In this document: one piece after another, positions 33,437 through 45,439 of the stretch | Position numbering within the stretch: position 1 is the stretch's first letter | Layout of the letters: every line of letters begins with the position of its first letter | DNA from: Bryoerythrophyllum caledonicum | Taxonomy: Eukaryota > Streptophyta > Bryopsida > Pottiales > Pottiaceae | Direction: 5' to 3' | NCBI GenBank assembly: GCA_963971425.1 | Contig: OZ020516.1 | Location: 19,537,332-19,601,331 of the forward strand | DNA length: 64,000 nt | Notes under the pieces: generated by a model | What the model saw: only the letters and a program-made list of their open reading frames with translations | Told to the model about the DNA's origin: nothing | Databases searched by the model: none | Made by a program: the position numbers and the translations under genes

Positions 33437-33917
33437 CACTAAATATCACTTTTAATGTAGTGAGATTCAACAATACTAAGCATTGATATTACACTTAACT
33501 TATGCATCCTACTAGTTCACGTTAGCTTCCTCAAAAACTTTAGCTTTTCTTTCACAAGTTCTCGTTTCTGAGCACCTCCAAAAAAAATACTGGACCTAAA
33601 TTTATCTTGAAACATCTTAGAGGAAAGAGAGGGTGAAATCAAATAGAGCAAAAGAAAATCTCATGCTCTCTTTATTTGCACCATGATTGATAATAACACT
33701 CACGAGTGTTCCTACCCTTGTGTCAACCTCTAAGCGCCTCTAAAGTAGGATGATGGTTGTGCCTCTAAATGCTGAAGGTGGATGGAAGTTACCAAGCCCT
33801 ACACTAAACTCACTACTAAATTTTAAACTCTACTAAGTTCACACCACCTCCATCCACACAGTGTCATATTTGGCTAAAACTCATGGGAAGGAGCATAAGT
33901 TCTCAAACTAATGACCG

Positions 33918-34405
33918 CTACAATCCTTCCCCTCCAAAGACTGATATTTCTTCAACGGTGTTGCCATCCTCCTGAAAAACTCAGGCCAGAGGAAGGTCAC
34001 TCTTGGTGGTGTTCACAAGGCACTGACCGTGATGAAGTTGCCGCAGTTTTGGCTGTCGGGGCGATGGTAGTTGTTGTTCGTGACGCGTCCCATGCGTCCG
34101 TCCCCCGTCTCGTACCTCTCGTCGTGGTACACTTTCCCGGCGGCAGGCCTCTCGTTGGGAGAGATGACGGCGGAGTCGGAACTGTGGTAGGACGACTCTT
34201 CGCTTTCATATGCACCCATGACGTTGTTGTTCTCATGCTGACTGGTCTTCTTCGCGGGTGGGGGTGGTTGTTGCTGGTGTTGCTGAGGACCACCTCCTCT
34301 GTTGGTCGGCCTGGCGATGGCGCGGGGAGGAGGCTTATCGTCGCCTCCGAATAAGTACCCCAGCGAACTGTACCCTCCACCACAGCTCTGACCTCGACGA
34401 AACAT
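33918..34405 (-). CDS. SPIRAL1-like microtubule-associated protein
   Basis: Minus strand, exons 34405-34028 and 33971-33918 (GTCAGT donor, TTTTCAG acceptor), 143 residues. The N-terminus MFRRGQSCGGGYSSLGYLFG carries the GGGxSSLGYLFG motif of SPIRAL1 proteins. A Pro/Gln-rich linker follows, and near the end of exon 1 is NNNYHRPDSQNCGNFIT, the second conserved block (NNYxRxxGQNxGNFIT). SPIRAL1-family proteins bind plus ends and the lattice of cortical microtubules and set anisotropic cell growth. In most family members the block continues with DRPSTKV and a second SSLGYLFG motif; the exon placed here gives EDGNTVEEISVFGGEGL instead, so the C-terminus is atypical or the true last exon was not found. 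An acceptor (gttcag) just before the ATG suggests a 5' UTR intron. Confidence 0.75.
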
Positions 34406-35241
34406 GGCTCTGAACACAAAACACATCATCTCTTCAACGTCAGACTTTCTCCACAAAAATTAGAGAATCTGTTAGGTTTAACGTGGAAATCATTTCCATT
34501 ATCACATATTCATCAAAGAATCTTTTGTGTTTTTTTTTTAATACGTTGGTTATCCATTCTTAGAAATGAACAGTTGACTAATGGAATTCCCCGAGGAGTG
34601 CTGCAGAGACCCGTCAAGAAATTCATATTACAGACTCCTAAAGTCTCATAACATCACAAAGAACGTTTATAATTTCCAATCCAGACTTTAACCAACCATG
34701 AACATGCAGATAATTTATTCAAAGAAAAACATCGAACTCTCATGATATTACTGCTACGTTTGTTATGGATTGGTTGTTTTGAACACCATTAGCACTTCCT
34801 AGACTGTAAGATACTGAACTCATTTTGTGTAAAACATGCAATTAGATAATGTGAAAACCAATCAATAGAGCTAATAACAGAATGGTAGGAGAAGAGGATG
34901 CCTCACCACTTCTGGATCCTTGTGGAAATTGGTCTTCAGTAGTTTGCACTGGAGGGATGGCCAATGATGTAGGATAATTGTAGTGGGAATGAGAGAGAGG
35001 AGAAGCTGATGGTGTTTGTGTATGGGGGAATACAGTGGTGATGTTGTTGGAGGTTTGTAACATGAGAAGCAGGAAGGCAGGCGGCTGAGTCTGACGGCGC
35101 AGGCAGTGGTACTGTACCCCTTTGTGATCTCTTCCTCCTCATCAAGTCCTTGAGGAATAGCCTGCTTGTGTAACTGCCGCCTTCCAATTCGGATCGTGAA
35201 AGGTTTCTGTCATCTCGACAGACTCATGGGACTTTCTTTGG
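34406..35241. other. upstream region of the SPIRAL1-like gene
   Basis: Probable 5' UTR intron and promoter of the minus-strand gene. Minus-strand frames at 34842-35187 end at a donor-like GTGAGG and may be leader exons. No motif. Confidence 0.35.
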
Positions 35242-35243
35242 TA

Positions 35244-38150
35244 CAGTCTAACCTCGTTAATATCACGCCCTCCGTTTCACCCAAAAGTGGGATATTATCG
35301 AGGTGTGACATATTCGTTAATATCACATTTGAGAAAATTTGGCAAAATGTGATATTAACGAAAAAATGGCCTAAAAGGCCCAAAAAGGCCCAAAAAAAGC
35401 CCAAAATTTATAATACTGTAACAACAATGCTTATTCTAGATATCACACTTCGTAAATGTGTGCATATCAATTGAAAGATTGAATGTATGGGCCTTGTTGA
35501 CCAACCAATCATAATGATAAAAATTTGATGTACAGAACTATATCAAACCAATGCAAAAAAAGTTGAAACAACCAATATTACATGAAAGAGGAATGTAAAC
35601 AAGATTGAAACAAAAGATGAAGAATTCAAATGCTTGAATAAGAATAAATCAAAACATCATAGTGAACCATTGAGGTCAAACAAAGACATATTATGTTTCA
35701 TTGAGGTCAAACAAAGACCTCTCACTAAACACTAAAAAAACTTCTAATGTCACATTGCTTCGTTGACATTGATGTTAAATGTGCAACACCAACTTTAATG
35801 AGTTTGTCATGAATTCTTTCCATTGCTAGCAACTCTTTGGTACTAAACAATTTAGAACCTTGACTAGCCATAAAATTCAAGACATCTTTTGCACACATTT
35901 GTGCATCGTTTAATTTTATAACTTTGGGCTCAATATCATTAATGTCCTCAACAATATCTTCCTCCATTGCATCACTTATTACCTCCTCTTCTTGTTGTAT
36001 CAATTGAAGAAGCTCGTCAGTAGAAAATTCCACCTCAAATTCATCTTCTCCTTCCATGTTGATATATTCTGTTGGAGAAAGCTTCTCCAATGGATGGCCA
36101 TGGACATCGGCGCCCAAGTTTAAAGCTCCAATCAAAGTCCCAAGCTCTAAAACCGCCTCATCCATCCTCATCTTGATGCGTTCATCAAGGTTCTGGATAT
36201 CTGCGTTCCAATCTACAGGTTATATGGCGGATTTTCGCCAACAATTCCGAATAGTCTGATCATCTAACTCATGCCATGCCGCTACACACCATAATAGAGT
36301 TTCAAAAACATTGACATGTAATTTTCCTAAATCTTGAACTGAACCTCTATCAAATTGTTGCAATGTCCATGCTACAAGCTTCCGCTTGTAAGACATCTTA
36401 AAAGCAGCAATCACTCCTTGATTTAAAGGCTAAACAATAGAAGTGACATTAGGAGGAAGAAACAAGATGGTGATATGGGAAAACACAAACGCATTGAAAC
36501 TATCAATAACTATCTTTACCTCTCCATGAATGTCGTGGCTTCCTGCAGTATCCATGATAATGCAAATCTTCCTCCCCATCAATGCCATCCGTCGATTTTC
36601 ACCTTTCACCCAATGGGTGAAAATATCACCATTCATCCATGCTGTAGCATTAAAATAATAATGCACAACACTACTGGGATCAAACTGACGAGGAAAACAC
36701 CTTGGACGCTTTGCTTTGTGAATAAAAACAATCTTCAAGCGCTCCTTGCCTGAGATGTTGGTGCAAAGCCCTAAAGTGACACGGTCCTTTTTCTTCTTAC
36801 TTCTTTTAACTTTCCCAATATTCAATGTCTTGCAAGGAGGTGCTCTATAATACAAACCTGTCTCATCGAAATTAAACACATCCTCAGGATCATAATCCTT
36901 TAAAATAGAAGGCATCTTCTCCATGGCTAGTGCTACTCCTAGTGCATCCACATCTCCAGCTTCGCCATGTAGATAATGACATGCAATCCCATGCCCTAGT
37001 TTAAATCTTTGCAACCAACCATGTGAAATCTTGAAGTCCGTGTCAGCAATGCCCAATGACTCTCTCAATTCATCAGCCTTACGCACCAATACATCATCTG
37101 TGACTAATCCCTTCCTCGCTCTTACCTGGCCAAACCATCAGACCAAAGCCTTCTCGAGTTGCGGCCATTTCCCATCTCGAGCACGTAACACACTGCCTTC
37201 ACGCGCACTCGTCTCAACAGTCAACCACTTCTCCTCGTCACGTACAATCTTGGAGATTGTGGTACGATCCACAAGTTTGAATCCATGTTGACTCACCATG
37301 TATTGCGCAAGTGCTTCATGTTTCAAAGCTGGTAAGGATTTGTGAACTTCGCAAATCTTCTTCTTCTCAGCAGCAGATAAATCTACACGTTGCCGCTTAC
37401 GTGTGGAATTGCTTGCCATTGCAAGCACCTCCTTCTATCAAAACATTCACAGAACTTATCAGTATAAAACCCAACAAATTCTCACCCAAATTGAAAATGA
37501 ATTTCAGAGAGTAGAAGTCACGAAGTATCATACCTTGGTGTGCACAAAACTTAAAACACTAGGGTAACAGTGAGAGATGCAACTAACGCCTAATCCTTGC
37601 ATAGTTAAGGCATTTGTAAGATGAAGAAATCTAAATGGGATAAGTATGAGAGGCTTCAAAATGAGAGAAGCGCCGAAGAGAAGGCGCCGAACAGACAACG
37701 TAGGCGGCGGCGATAGGAGGCGGCGATGGGAGACGCGGCCATGGAGTGACGATTGGGAGGGTGACGGTCCACCGCAGGGCAGTGCTTGCGGCAAGCCTGT
37801 GCCTGCGGCTGCCTGCCGTGGGTTTATTTAAATTATTATTATTATTGTTATTATTATTATTATTATTATTTTCTTTTCTATTCTTTGTTTCTTTTTTCTT
37901 TTTTATTTAGTGTTTTTATAAAAATTGAAGATATAACATCACAATTATTTCATTCGTTCTAAAAAAATTCATCCGTCAAACTTGTTATTATCACACTTAC
38001 TCTATAAATTTTGGAAAAAAAGTGGGATATTATCGAGGGTGATAGTGATAATAACAAGGGAGTTTTACACTAAGAAAATCGGTTTCAAGGTTTTGGGTGA
38101 TAATATCAAGGTGTTCTATTAACGAGTGGAATATTAACGAGGTTAGAGAG
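35244..38150 (-). mobile_element. pogo/Tigger-type DNA transposon, nearly complete
   Basis: The left terminus CAGTCTAACCTCGTTAATAT after a TA dinucleotide matches the reverse complement of the right terminus (38120-38150; the outermost bases are mutated). CAGT start, TA target and a CENP-B-like transposase define pogo/Tigger. Subterminal repeats of gatattaacga/gatattatcga words lie at both ends. Length about 2.9 kb. Confidence 0.8.
35725..37428 (-). pseudogene. pogo/Tigger transposase with three in-frame stops
   Basis: A single reading frame of 568 codons runs from 37428 to 35725 with no frameshift, broken by three stops near 37136 (TGA), 36430 (TAG) and 36222 (TAA). Domains: CENP-B N-type helix-turn-helix (KRQRVDLSAAEKKKICEVHK), second CENP-B helix domain (about 37080-36960), DDE_1 with FNFDETGLYYRAP, ICIIMDTAGSHD and LPPNVTSIV-stop-PLNQGVI. 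The third catalytic aspartate, normally PLDQG, is asparagine. The acidic C-terminal tail is still open. Inactive but little decayed. Confidence 0.85.
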
Positions 38151-38190
38151 TTCTTTGTCAAGTGAGGCCAAGAGAGATTCTATGAGTTTT

Positions 38191-39851
38191 GATCTTTTTT
38201 TTTTCATTTTTTATTACTAATGCTAGCAATTGGTGCTTGCTTTGCAACACATTAGTCCAACCATTTTAATGTAGTTTTTTTTTATTACAAACTGTAAATT
38301 GAAAATAGGTAACATGATTCGCTGCACGGTTGACTGTAGCGTTTCTGTAGTTCACTGCATGGTTGACTACGTGGTTGATCGTTGCGTGGTTCACTCCGTA
38401 GATTATGATTTTAGTAGTATGATTGGATTCTCAATTTCTGGAATGAGCTTAGAGTAGAGTAAGGTTGATGGTACAATATGACCTCTCTTTTTTCATTCTT
38501 AGAGGTGGCTGAGATTCTTTCGAACTTCACTTTATGGGCCACTGAGCTCTTCCATTTGACCAATTAATCAAAGATGAAAGGATAAACTGCTAAGCACTTT
38601 TCATTGATCTACTAGCTATTAAATCTTTAAAGACCAAGTGTTTGGTTAAAGGGGACAATTGAGATTTGGGCACATTCCTTAAAATTATTTTTGAAATTTT
38701 TATGGAGAACAAGCATTTTGAAAAGCTTTATACAAGTGTTTTTATTTTTTGTCTTTGGATTTGGAGGGAGAAAGTTATGGTGCTTCAGACATCAATAGTT
38801 GGATTATGGGGCAGTTGGTCAGGGTACTATAGAGCTAAATAGTAATATTAAAGAGCCGAACAATGCAATATTTTGAGGCGGGTAGCAGTGAAGGCATCAC
38901 ACATTGTTTCCAATTAAATGTATTTTATAATCTGCACACTTAAAGTTTACAGATTCTTCTGGGTATCTTCTTGCCGTACTAAACTTTTGGATCCTGTTGT
39001 TGCAAACAGACATTCAGTGTTCAGATTAGTCTCATAATATCTCAACTTGAAGGTCCTTCCTCCCTCCCCTTCTAGTCCATCCGTCTTCTTTGTCTTTTCT
39101 CTTTTCCTTTCCTTTTCTCTTCTTTTCTTTTCTTCTCTCCCCACTCCCTTGTCCTGATTGCGGTTTTTATCCGTTATGACTTGCATCTTTATGGTTACTT
39201 GTTACATAGTGTCTACCCTAGAAAGGGGGAAGTAGCCCCATACTACTAATTCCTTGCCTGGTGGGCACGGTCTTAGTGGTGGTGCGAACAGACACTTTAT
39301 TCATGCCGGTCCCCCTCGGGAACTCGCGTTCTTCTTCTTCTTCAACTTGAAGGGACAGTTTTGGAGTGGTTTTGGTGAAACATGATTACGGTCCTTCAAG
39401 AGTTGAGAATCATTTAAGAATAGTAGTATTAAAATTGAAAGAGGGAGTATATTGTTGAAACTGTGGTTGGCTTATACAAGTAGCTCAAATCTGTAGCAAT
39501 CATGTAACTGTTTCAAATTGTAAATTGTTTCAGACACTAAATTACCTAGTTATACTTAAGTATCCCCTTGGGAAGACTTCATTGGGGCTACTTAATTGGG
39601 CTACTTAAGATTAGTATCATACTTCTAAAATCAGAATCTACGCGGTGAACCATGGAGCGATCAACCACGTAGTGAACCGTGTTGTGAGCTATAGAAACAT
39701 TGCAGTCAACCGCGCAGTTAATGCAGTAGTCAACTGTGCAATGAATCATGTTACTTTTTTTTTATAGTTTGTGATATAAAAACTACATTAAAATGGTTGG
39801 ACTAATGCGTTGCAAAGCAAGCACCAATTGCTAGTGAAGTATTAAAAATCT
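38191..39851. mobile_element. non-autonomous element with about 220-bp inverted repeats
   Basis: 38191-38430 and the reverse complement of 39635-39851 match over their length (ctagcaattggtgcttgctt shared exactly). Inside each arm, short ggttgactgc/ggttcactcc words recur every 14-20 bp, like clustered transposase-binding sites. There is no transposase. A LINE fragment (39054-39341) inserted later. Long TIRs suggest a Mutator-like element, but the target duplication was not resolved. Confidence 0.6.
39054..39341 (+). mobile_element. 5'-truncated LINE copy (288 bp)
   Basis: It is flanked by the exact 12-bp duplication tcaacttgaagg (39042-39053 and 39342-39353). Content: pyrimidine-rich 3' UTR, the tail shared with 10985-11127 (gtgtctaccctagaaagggg, then the CCGGTCCCC hairpin) and (TTC)n. 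Confidence 0.85.
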
Positions 39852-39941
39852 TGTTCAGATTTCAGCCGAATACTTGGATACTCAACCGGTCTTTTTTGGA
39901 CAACTTGTAACTAGGTGTTGGTTTTTCCTGTTCAATGGCAA

Positions 39942-40018
39942 CAATTGAGAGTGTATCATAAGACTAGGCCATTAAAGACTAGGCCACAATTGAGAGTGTA
40001 TCATAAGACTAGACCAAA
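39942..40018. repeat. tandem duplication, two copies
   Basis: acaattgagagtgtatcata followed by agactagg/acc occurs twice in succession. Confidence 0.6.
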
Positions 40019-40070
40019 TCACTAATCTTGAAATCAAAATAAAATATACACTAAATCCCTTTCAATATCA

Positions 40071-40275
40071 CTACACTAAACATTAAATATAGTGTGGATT
40101 CATTATTGATGTGGATCACCCATACTAATTTCCATCAAAGCATGTGCATGCCAAGTTCTGATTAGGTATTTGTTCTCAAGCAAGTGTGTGTCAGTCAACA
40201 ATTGCATGTAAATTTTCAATCAGTGTAGGAAATTTCAAATAGTCCAGTCTACACTATATTCAGGGAACGGTGTAG
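40071..40275. mobile_element. MITE family B, copy 2
   Basis: The right end (reverse complement CTACACCGTTCCCTGAATAT) matches the left end of 11681; the left end keeps CTACACTAAACATTAAATAT. About 205 bp, non-coding. Confidence 0.55.
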
Positions 40276-40319
40276 CTCCAGTCCAAGGACCACATTATTA
40301 TAATAAAAAAATGTTATAA

Positions 40320-40756
40320 TTAACCCCTAAAGCCCCACGACATTTTAGCACCCAAACTCACTCAAAACTGTCAGTTTCAATGCATTCAACACAAAATAAA
40401 AATAAACATAGTTTTACATATCTAACCGTAAAATCATGTACTAAGATTGTACAATTGTGTGTGGTAAAATTTTTGTTCAGTTTGACCGCACGGAAAAAAA
40501 TCTCGAATCTCTATTGAATTTAGAACTAATTAATTTTTGCTACCCTATTTGTTATATGTCACACTAAAAGTTACTGAAAAAGTTGTAACTTTTGAACTGT
40601 AAACCAGATTTCTACAAAAGTTATGTCTACGGGGAGCCCTTAGAAGGTTGCCCATTCAATAAAAAATCTCAAAAAATCATGCCTAGATTTGAGATCGCCG
40701 GACCTTACCCAAACTCTAAGTGTACCCGGAGGGGACATTGGGCCTTTAGAGGTTAA
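40320..40756. mobile_element. TTAA-type element, short (437 bp)
   Basis: TTAACCCCTAAAGCCCC at the left and GGGCCTTTAGAGGTTAA at the right. Internal sequence resembles the longer members in reverse orientation but with a large internal deletion. Confidence 0.75.
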
Positions 40757-41184
40757 AAACCAATTTTGAACTAAAATCATAATGTTTGTGATCCACCTTA
40801 AAATATAAAAAATGTTAAGTCCAAATCTAGCCACATAACTCCTAACCTACTAAGTTGACATATAGGCCATTTATGCAGGATTGCTTTCTGAACATGTAAG
40901 ATAGGAAGGCACTTGAATTTGTGTGGATGTGCACTCAAGTAAATGAGCACTTACTAAGGCTAGGGTTCTTGACATAATTCTCTGCTCCATAAGCGCTGGT
41001 CTTAAGGCCATAGAATTTAGACCACGTTTAAGGCACCACAATTTAAATATGTTTGGTTGTTGTAAGTCTCTTAAAGATTTACAATAAAATGATCAATCTC
41101 GTTGTATTATATCTTCCACTCTATTTGTGTGATTCTCAAACACAACTCAAGTTCACAAGTACTCATATTAGCTTAATTCTTCAA
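40757..41184. other. intergenic, nothing recognised
   Basis: AT-rich, no gene or bounded repeat. Confidence 0.3.
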
Positions 41185-41460
41185 CATCATGAGGCACTAG
41201 TAGAACGTACGAGGGTAATAGATTATGTAGACATCATTTACACAACGGGTACATTTCATTGCGACCCACTTCACTAAAATAATTGTAGTTCGTCAATGTC
41301 TACATCGATTTGTAGACTAGTGAGATGTGTTGGAAAGCTCTCTTGAAGCTCCAAGTGCATTTTCAGTACTTCAACAACGACAGGCAGTCTTGGTGGAAGT
41401 TACAACACCAAAAGCACAAAAATCGACCCTATTAGAGCCTCGTATGTGTTAAAGGGTTTA
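41185..41460. repeat. TTAA-related dispersed repeat
   Basis: It matches 12900-13165 over its length and ends in gtgttaaagggtttaa, a decayed TTAA terminus. Confidence 0.5.
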
Positions 41461-44069
41461 ACCATTCATGACATTGTAACCACTTTTTGGTCTTTGGTTG
41501 TGTCAAATCTCAATTTGTATGAAATTTGTAAGGAATCAAATTATAAATTCCAAAGTTCAAATTTTCATACACATTACATGCCTACTTTTTAGAAATTGGA
41601 TCATCATCCGGAGTTACAAAAATCTTGGAATACCTTGGAATGCATTGTCAAGTATAATCAAATACAATTAATACCCACAAAAACAATGCCACATTGCATA
41701 CACATGGAAAATGATTTTGGTCTAAAAATTTGATTGAAATTTGTCTCTAAGAGATTCTCATATGTTCTGTGAATGATTACCTCCCTAATGACACACTACC
41801 CTAATGCTCTAATTCATATAAGATCTGGAACATCTTCCTATACAATCAAGTATAGACAAAAGATGAAAACTCATTAGTATAATTGCATAAATGTTCACTG
41901 CACATGTTAATAGGAAGTTTTCAATATTGTACACCTCTGAACCTTGTCCATTCAACATATGGATTATCTTGCAAGATGATATTGATTGGTAAAGTAGTAC
42001 ACCCTCTAAAATCCACAACTTCCACTACCAGTCAACACATTAACTTCAAACACTATAATCTATTACATCAACGATTATGGATCACATTCCCTTTTTATAA
42101 GAATAGAGATTATATTTCCATGAGAAGCTCCCGCCTTACAATGCAAGTACTTAGTGCAAATGAAGGTCCTCAAGCATGTGGGTTTGCCATTGGCAACCGC
42201 AATTAAAGAGGAAAGCAGTTGACACAAGCCTTGCAGTTGGGCCCAACATACACTTTACCCATGAAACAACACTTGCCACAGCCGCTGCCACGTCCACCAT
42301 ATCCTCATGGGATATCATCATGTTTATGGTCTTTGAATGGTAAAATTTGTTCTGTAATTGCAACTGCAAACCACAGGTAAACTTTTAGTTTTTGCTCCCT
42401 AACTTCTAAACTTCGATGATATCTTTACTATCAGCATGTGATTATGTTTCAAGCTCTCGGATTTTGTTGACCCTGTGCAATTTTGAGAAGTTACATCATG
42501 CAAAGTTGTACAGAAGCATCTCTAAACTTTAACGTTATTATTTACAAGTTAATTTAACAGGTTTGTTTTGTGCATCTTGCTCAAAAAAGGTGAGAAAACT
42601 TTGATTCATCTTGAAGTGAGTTGTATACTGTGACAGATTTTATTTTTCTTAAGTGGAAGGCAAATACAAATGAAATGCCCACATAACTTTTACCTTCTTA
42701 CATCTTTGTACAAAATTTAAAGAATTGGAAATATAAATCACAATCATAGGAATGTGCCCGAGAGTTGCAAAAAGCCCACCTCAAGACTTCCATTAAAATG
42801 GATAAACATGTGATCTAAAATGGGTTATTGATGCTTACAAATTAGCTTCTTGTATGAGTTTTAAGTAGAACCGTGGGTCATTCATTATTCTTTTGAAAGC
42901 AACCCTGCTCATAGTTTTGTTACCTACATAACCTCTAGAAAAATTGACAATTTGTTCATTAAAAAAATACATAAAAGGATATCTTCAAAGCCTCAAAAGA
43001 TAAAAACCACTTTGCTTCTCATGATTTCTCCTCTAACAAAATCATTTGCAACAAAGAAAAGTGATTGATTCTTTATACACCAATAGCAGACAATGCAGGG
43101 TTTCTAAGAGATAGTGACTCTGGAGTTGTTTTCAAACCTCAATCAGAGCTTTCTTTACATTGATTGATCTTCACCTCAAGAAACGCATAACTCCTGCATA
43201 TGTAAGAGTTTTTGTGGAAATTAATTTGAGGTAACTGTTTCTACATAACCCCCAAAGGACGGAGCAGCCAAAAAGTGACTTCTTGGATGACATTTGGAGG
43301 ATGATAATTCATGTAAATAATGAATTTTCATCCAATTGTTTTTTTGGAGAATTCATTGAATGTGTAAGCATTGGATGATGATAGAACTTGGTAACATGAT
43401 TGAGGTAATCATGTTTGCTGTAAAGAAGAAAATGTTTGTGACATGAATCTCAATGCAATGAATTTTAGAAGCTTCTAGATATTTAGTTCTAAATATGAAT
43501 TTGATCACTTTGAATCTGATTCCAACTAGTGACATGAAGCTTATGAAGTCTACTTTCCATTCCAATTTGAGGTTTTGAAGAATACATAAACTAAATAAGT
43601 TATTGGCTTGTAACCAAGGTTGACTAATATTTTAATTTTAGCTGAACACTAAAGTTCCATTTACACCACAAGTTTTGGCACTATAGCGTACACCTTTGGG
43701 GAAATTTTCATAAAATTTAAGCATACTTTGTTTTTGCTATGAGTTTTTTTTCACATTTTCTTCACAAAATCACAATACTTTCAAACTTTCACAAAAAAAA
43801 ATAGCGAGATTGTGACATAAACAAGACATGTGATCCTCATCTCTAAAAAAAAATGAAATAAAAAAAATTCCGCTTATATTTCATGAAAAATTAGAGCACA
43901 CAATAGAATGGAAATTGGGACTTGATGCCATGGTCATAGGCTTCGTCCTCTAGGGATTAACATGAGTAGATGACATGCAAAATGTTGTGAGTTCCTCTAA
44001 TTTTATTTGCTTATATTTCATAGGTCATCAATATTTACAATTCTCTTACTTAGGATTGATATTTATAAA
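41461..44069. other. long AT-rich stretch without recognisable gene
   Basis: No frame above about 110 codons and no family motif on either strand. It probably consists of old, unclassifiable repeats. Confidence 0.4.
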
Positions 44070-44080
44070 TCTGTCACTTA

Positions 44081-44353
44081 TAAAAAGAAGAAGAAGAACT
44101 CGAGTCTCCAAAGGAGACCAACGTGAATATAGTGTTTGTTCATTCTCTTCACTAACATATGGCTATGGCCATGGGACATAGGTTAGTGTAATAGAACTAC
44201 TCCCCCCTCTTGAGGGTAAACACTTTTCTACACTAAGTGCTTCCCTATACTAATTGTCTTAGAGACAACACCAGGCTGGCAATAGGACTTGAACTCACAA
44301 CCATCTCACCGGTGTGCCATGACTCAAACCACTACACCAAAGCCGTGGTGCCT
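44081..44353 (-). mobile_element. SINE with tRNA-like head and LINE-derived tail
   Basis: It is flanked by the 11-bp duplication tctgtcactta (44070-44080 and 44354-44364). Read on the minus strand, the head has an A-box-like TGGTGTAGTGGTTTGAG (44339-44323) and a B-box-like GGTTGTGAGTTCAAGTCC (44302-44285), the split pol III promoter of tRNA genes. The tail (44226-44081) matches the LINE 3' end at 10985-11127, including the hairpin (GGTCTCC-TTT-GGAGACT) and (TTC)n. A tRNA-headed SINE parasitising the local LINE is the natural reading. Confidence 0.8.
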
Positions 44354-44784
44354 TCTGTCACTTAGACAGATGGTTGTATGAGCTGATAACCTTTTATTCA
44401 GTATAACAGCTTTGTGAACAAAATATGGGGGAAATTTGGTGGCTTGAAAATAAAACATTATACCCACTTTTAATACTTAGCATGAAAATAGTTGTAGTAA
44501 TCACCAAAAATGATTTACTACCAATTTTTTATTGATGGTTAAAGGTTGTGATGAGGGCGGTATGGTATATGTTGAATTTGTTGATGGAATGTTTGTATGG
44601 AAGAAATATACTCATTTGAATTAAGTAGATCAACCAAAGATTTGAAAATTCAAGCAAAAACAAAAGAAGATGATTTTTTTAAATATATAGAATCCAAACA
44701 TATGTACAACACATCTTGATTTTTACCGCATAGATTAATTTAAAACAAAATATAAATGCATTAGGAAACGACATGTAAAGCAAC

Positions 44785-44918
44785 TTAACCCTCAAAGATG
44801 AGGTCCGGATCAACTATGGGTGAAATGTACTCGCTCCCTTGATGATAGACAACAACATCTACAACTCTTGTAGATTTCAACCCATGGCCACTCCAGGCCT
44901 TTGTTCTTAAAGGGTTAA
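44785..44918. mobile_element. short TTAA MITE (134 bp)
   Basis: TTAACCCTCAAAGATGAGG at the left and ccaggcctttgttcttaaag plus ggttaa at the right. Internal words (gaaatgtactcgctccc, gatgatagac) link it to the relics at 5030, 12960, 28770 and 41240. Confidence 0.55.
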
Positions 44919-45439
44919 AAGCACCTAACTTGAAAATTCTAGATTTTTCTCAATAAAACTTCTAATCTTGAGATTTTTATTGTATTAACTTCATTGGGAT
45001 TTAAATTCCATTTGTAATGGGTTTGATCTTTTATGTAACAAAATGTAACTACCTTTGTGCTACGTAAAAATGAGATTTTTTTTTAGATACAAGAACTCTA
45101 ATACAATTTTTTTTTTAAATCACATTGGATGTTGTACAATGGGCTCTCTTTGCAAAAACATCTGATACAATAGCAAATTCATTACAACAATTGGCATGGG
45201 TCTAGAATAAATATTTGCTCTCTCTACAACAGCCACTTAGTACTATAGCAACATCTTATATGACATCCATTCAGAATAAAGAATGTCAAAACTAGATGCA
45301 TGTCAGAACTAGATGAGTGATGTCATCCTTCAATAGAACCAACATTCCCATGTAACAATCTTCACCCATCCTTTCCATTATAACAACTACTCAATATAGC
45401 AGCCTCTATGTGTACCAGACAAAATCAACAGGGTTGTTG

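Noticed and set aside
44285-44339. A tRNA gene on the minus strand
   Set aside because: A and B boxes are present, but the acceptor and T stems do not pair properly, and the unit continues into a LINE-type tail with target duplications: it is a SINE head.
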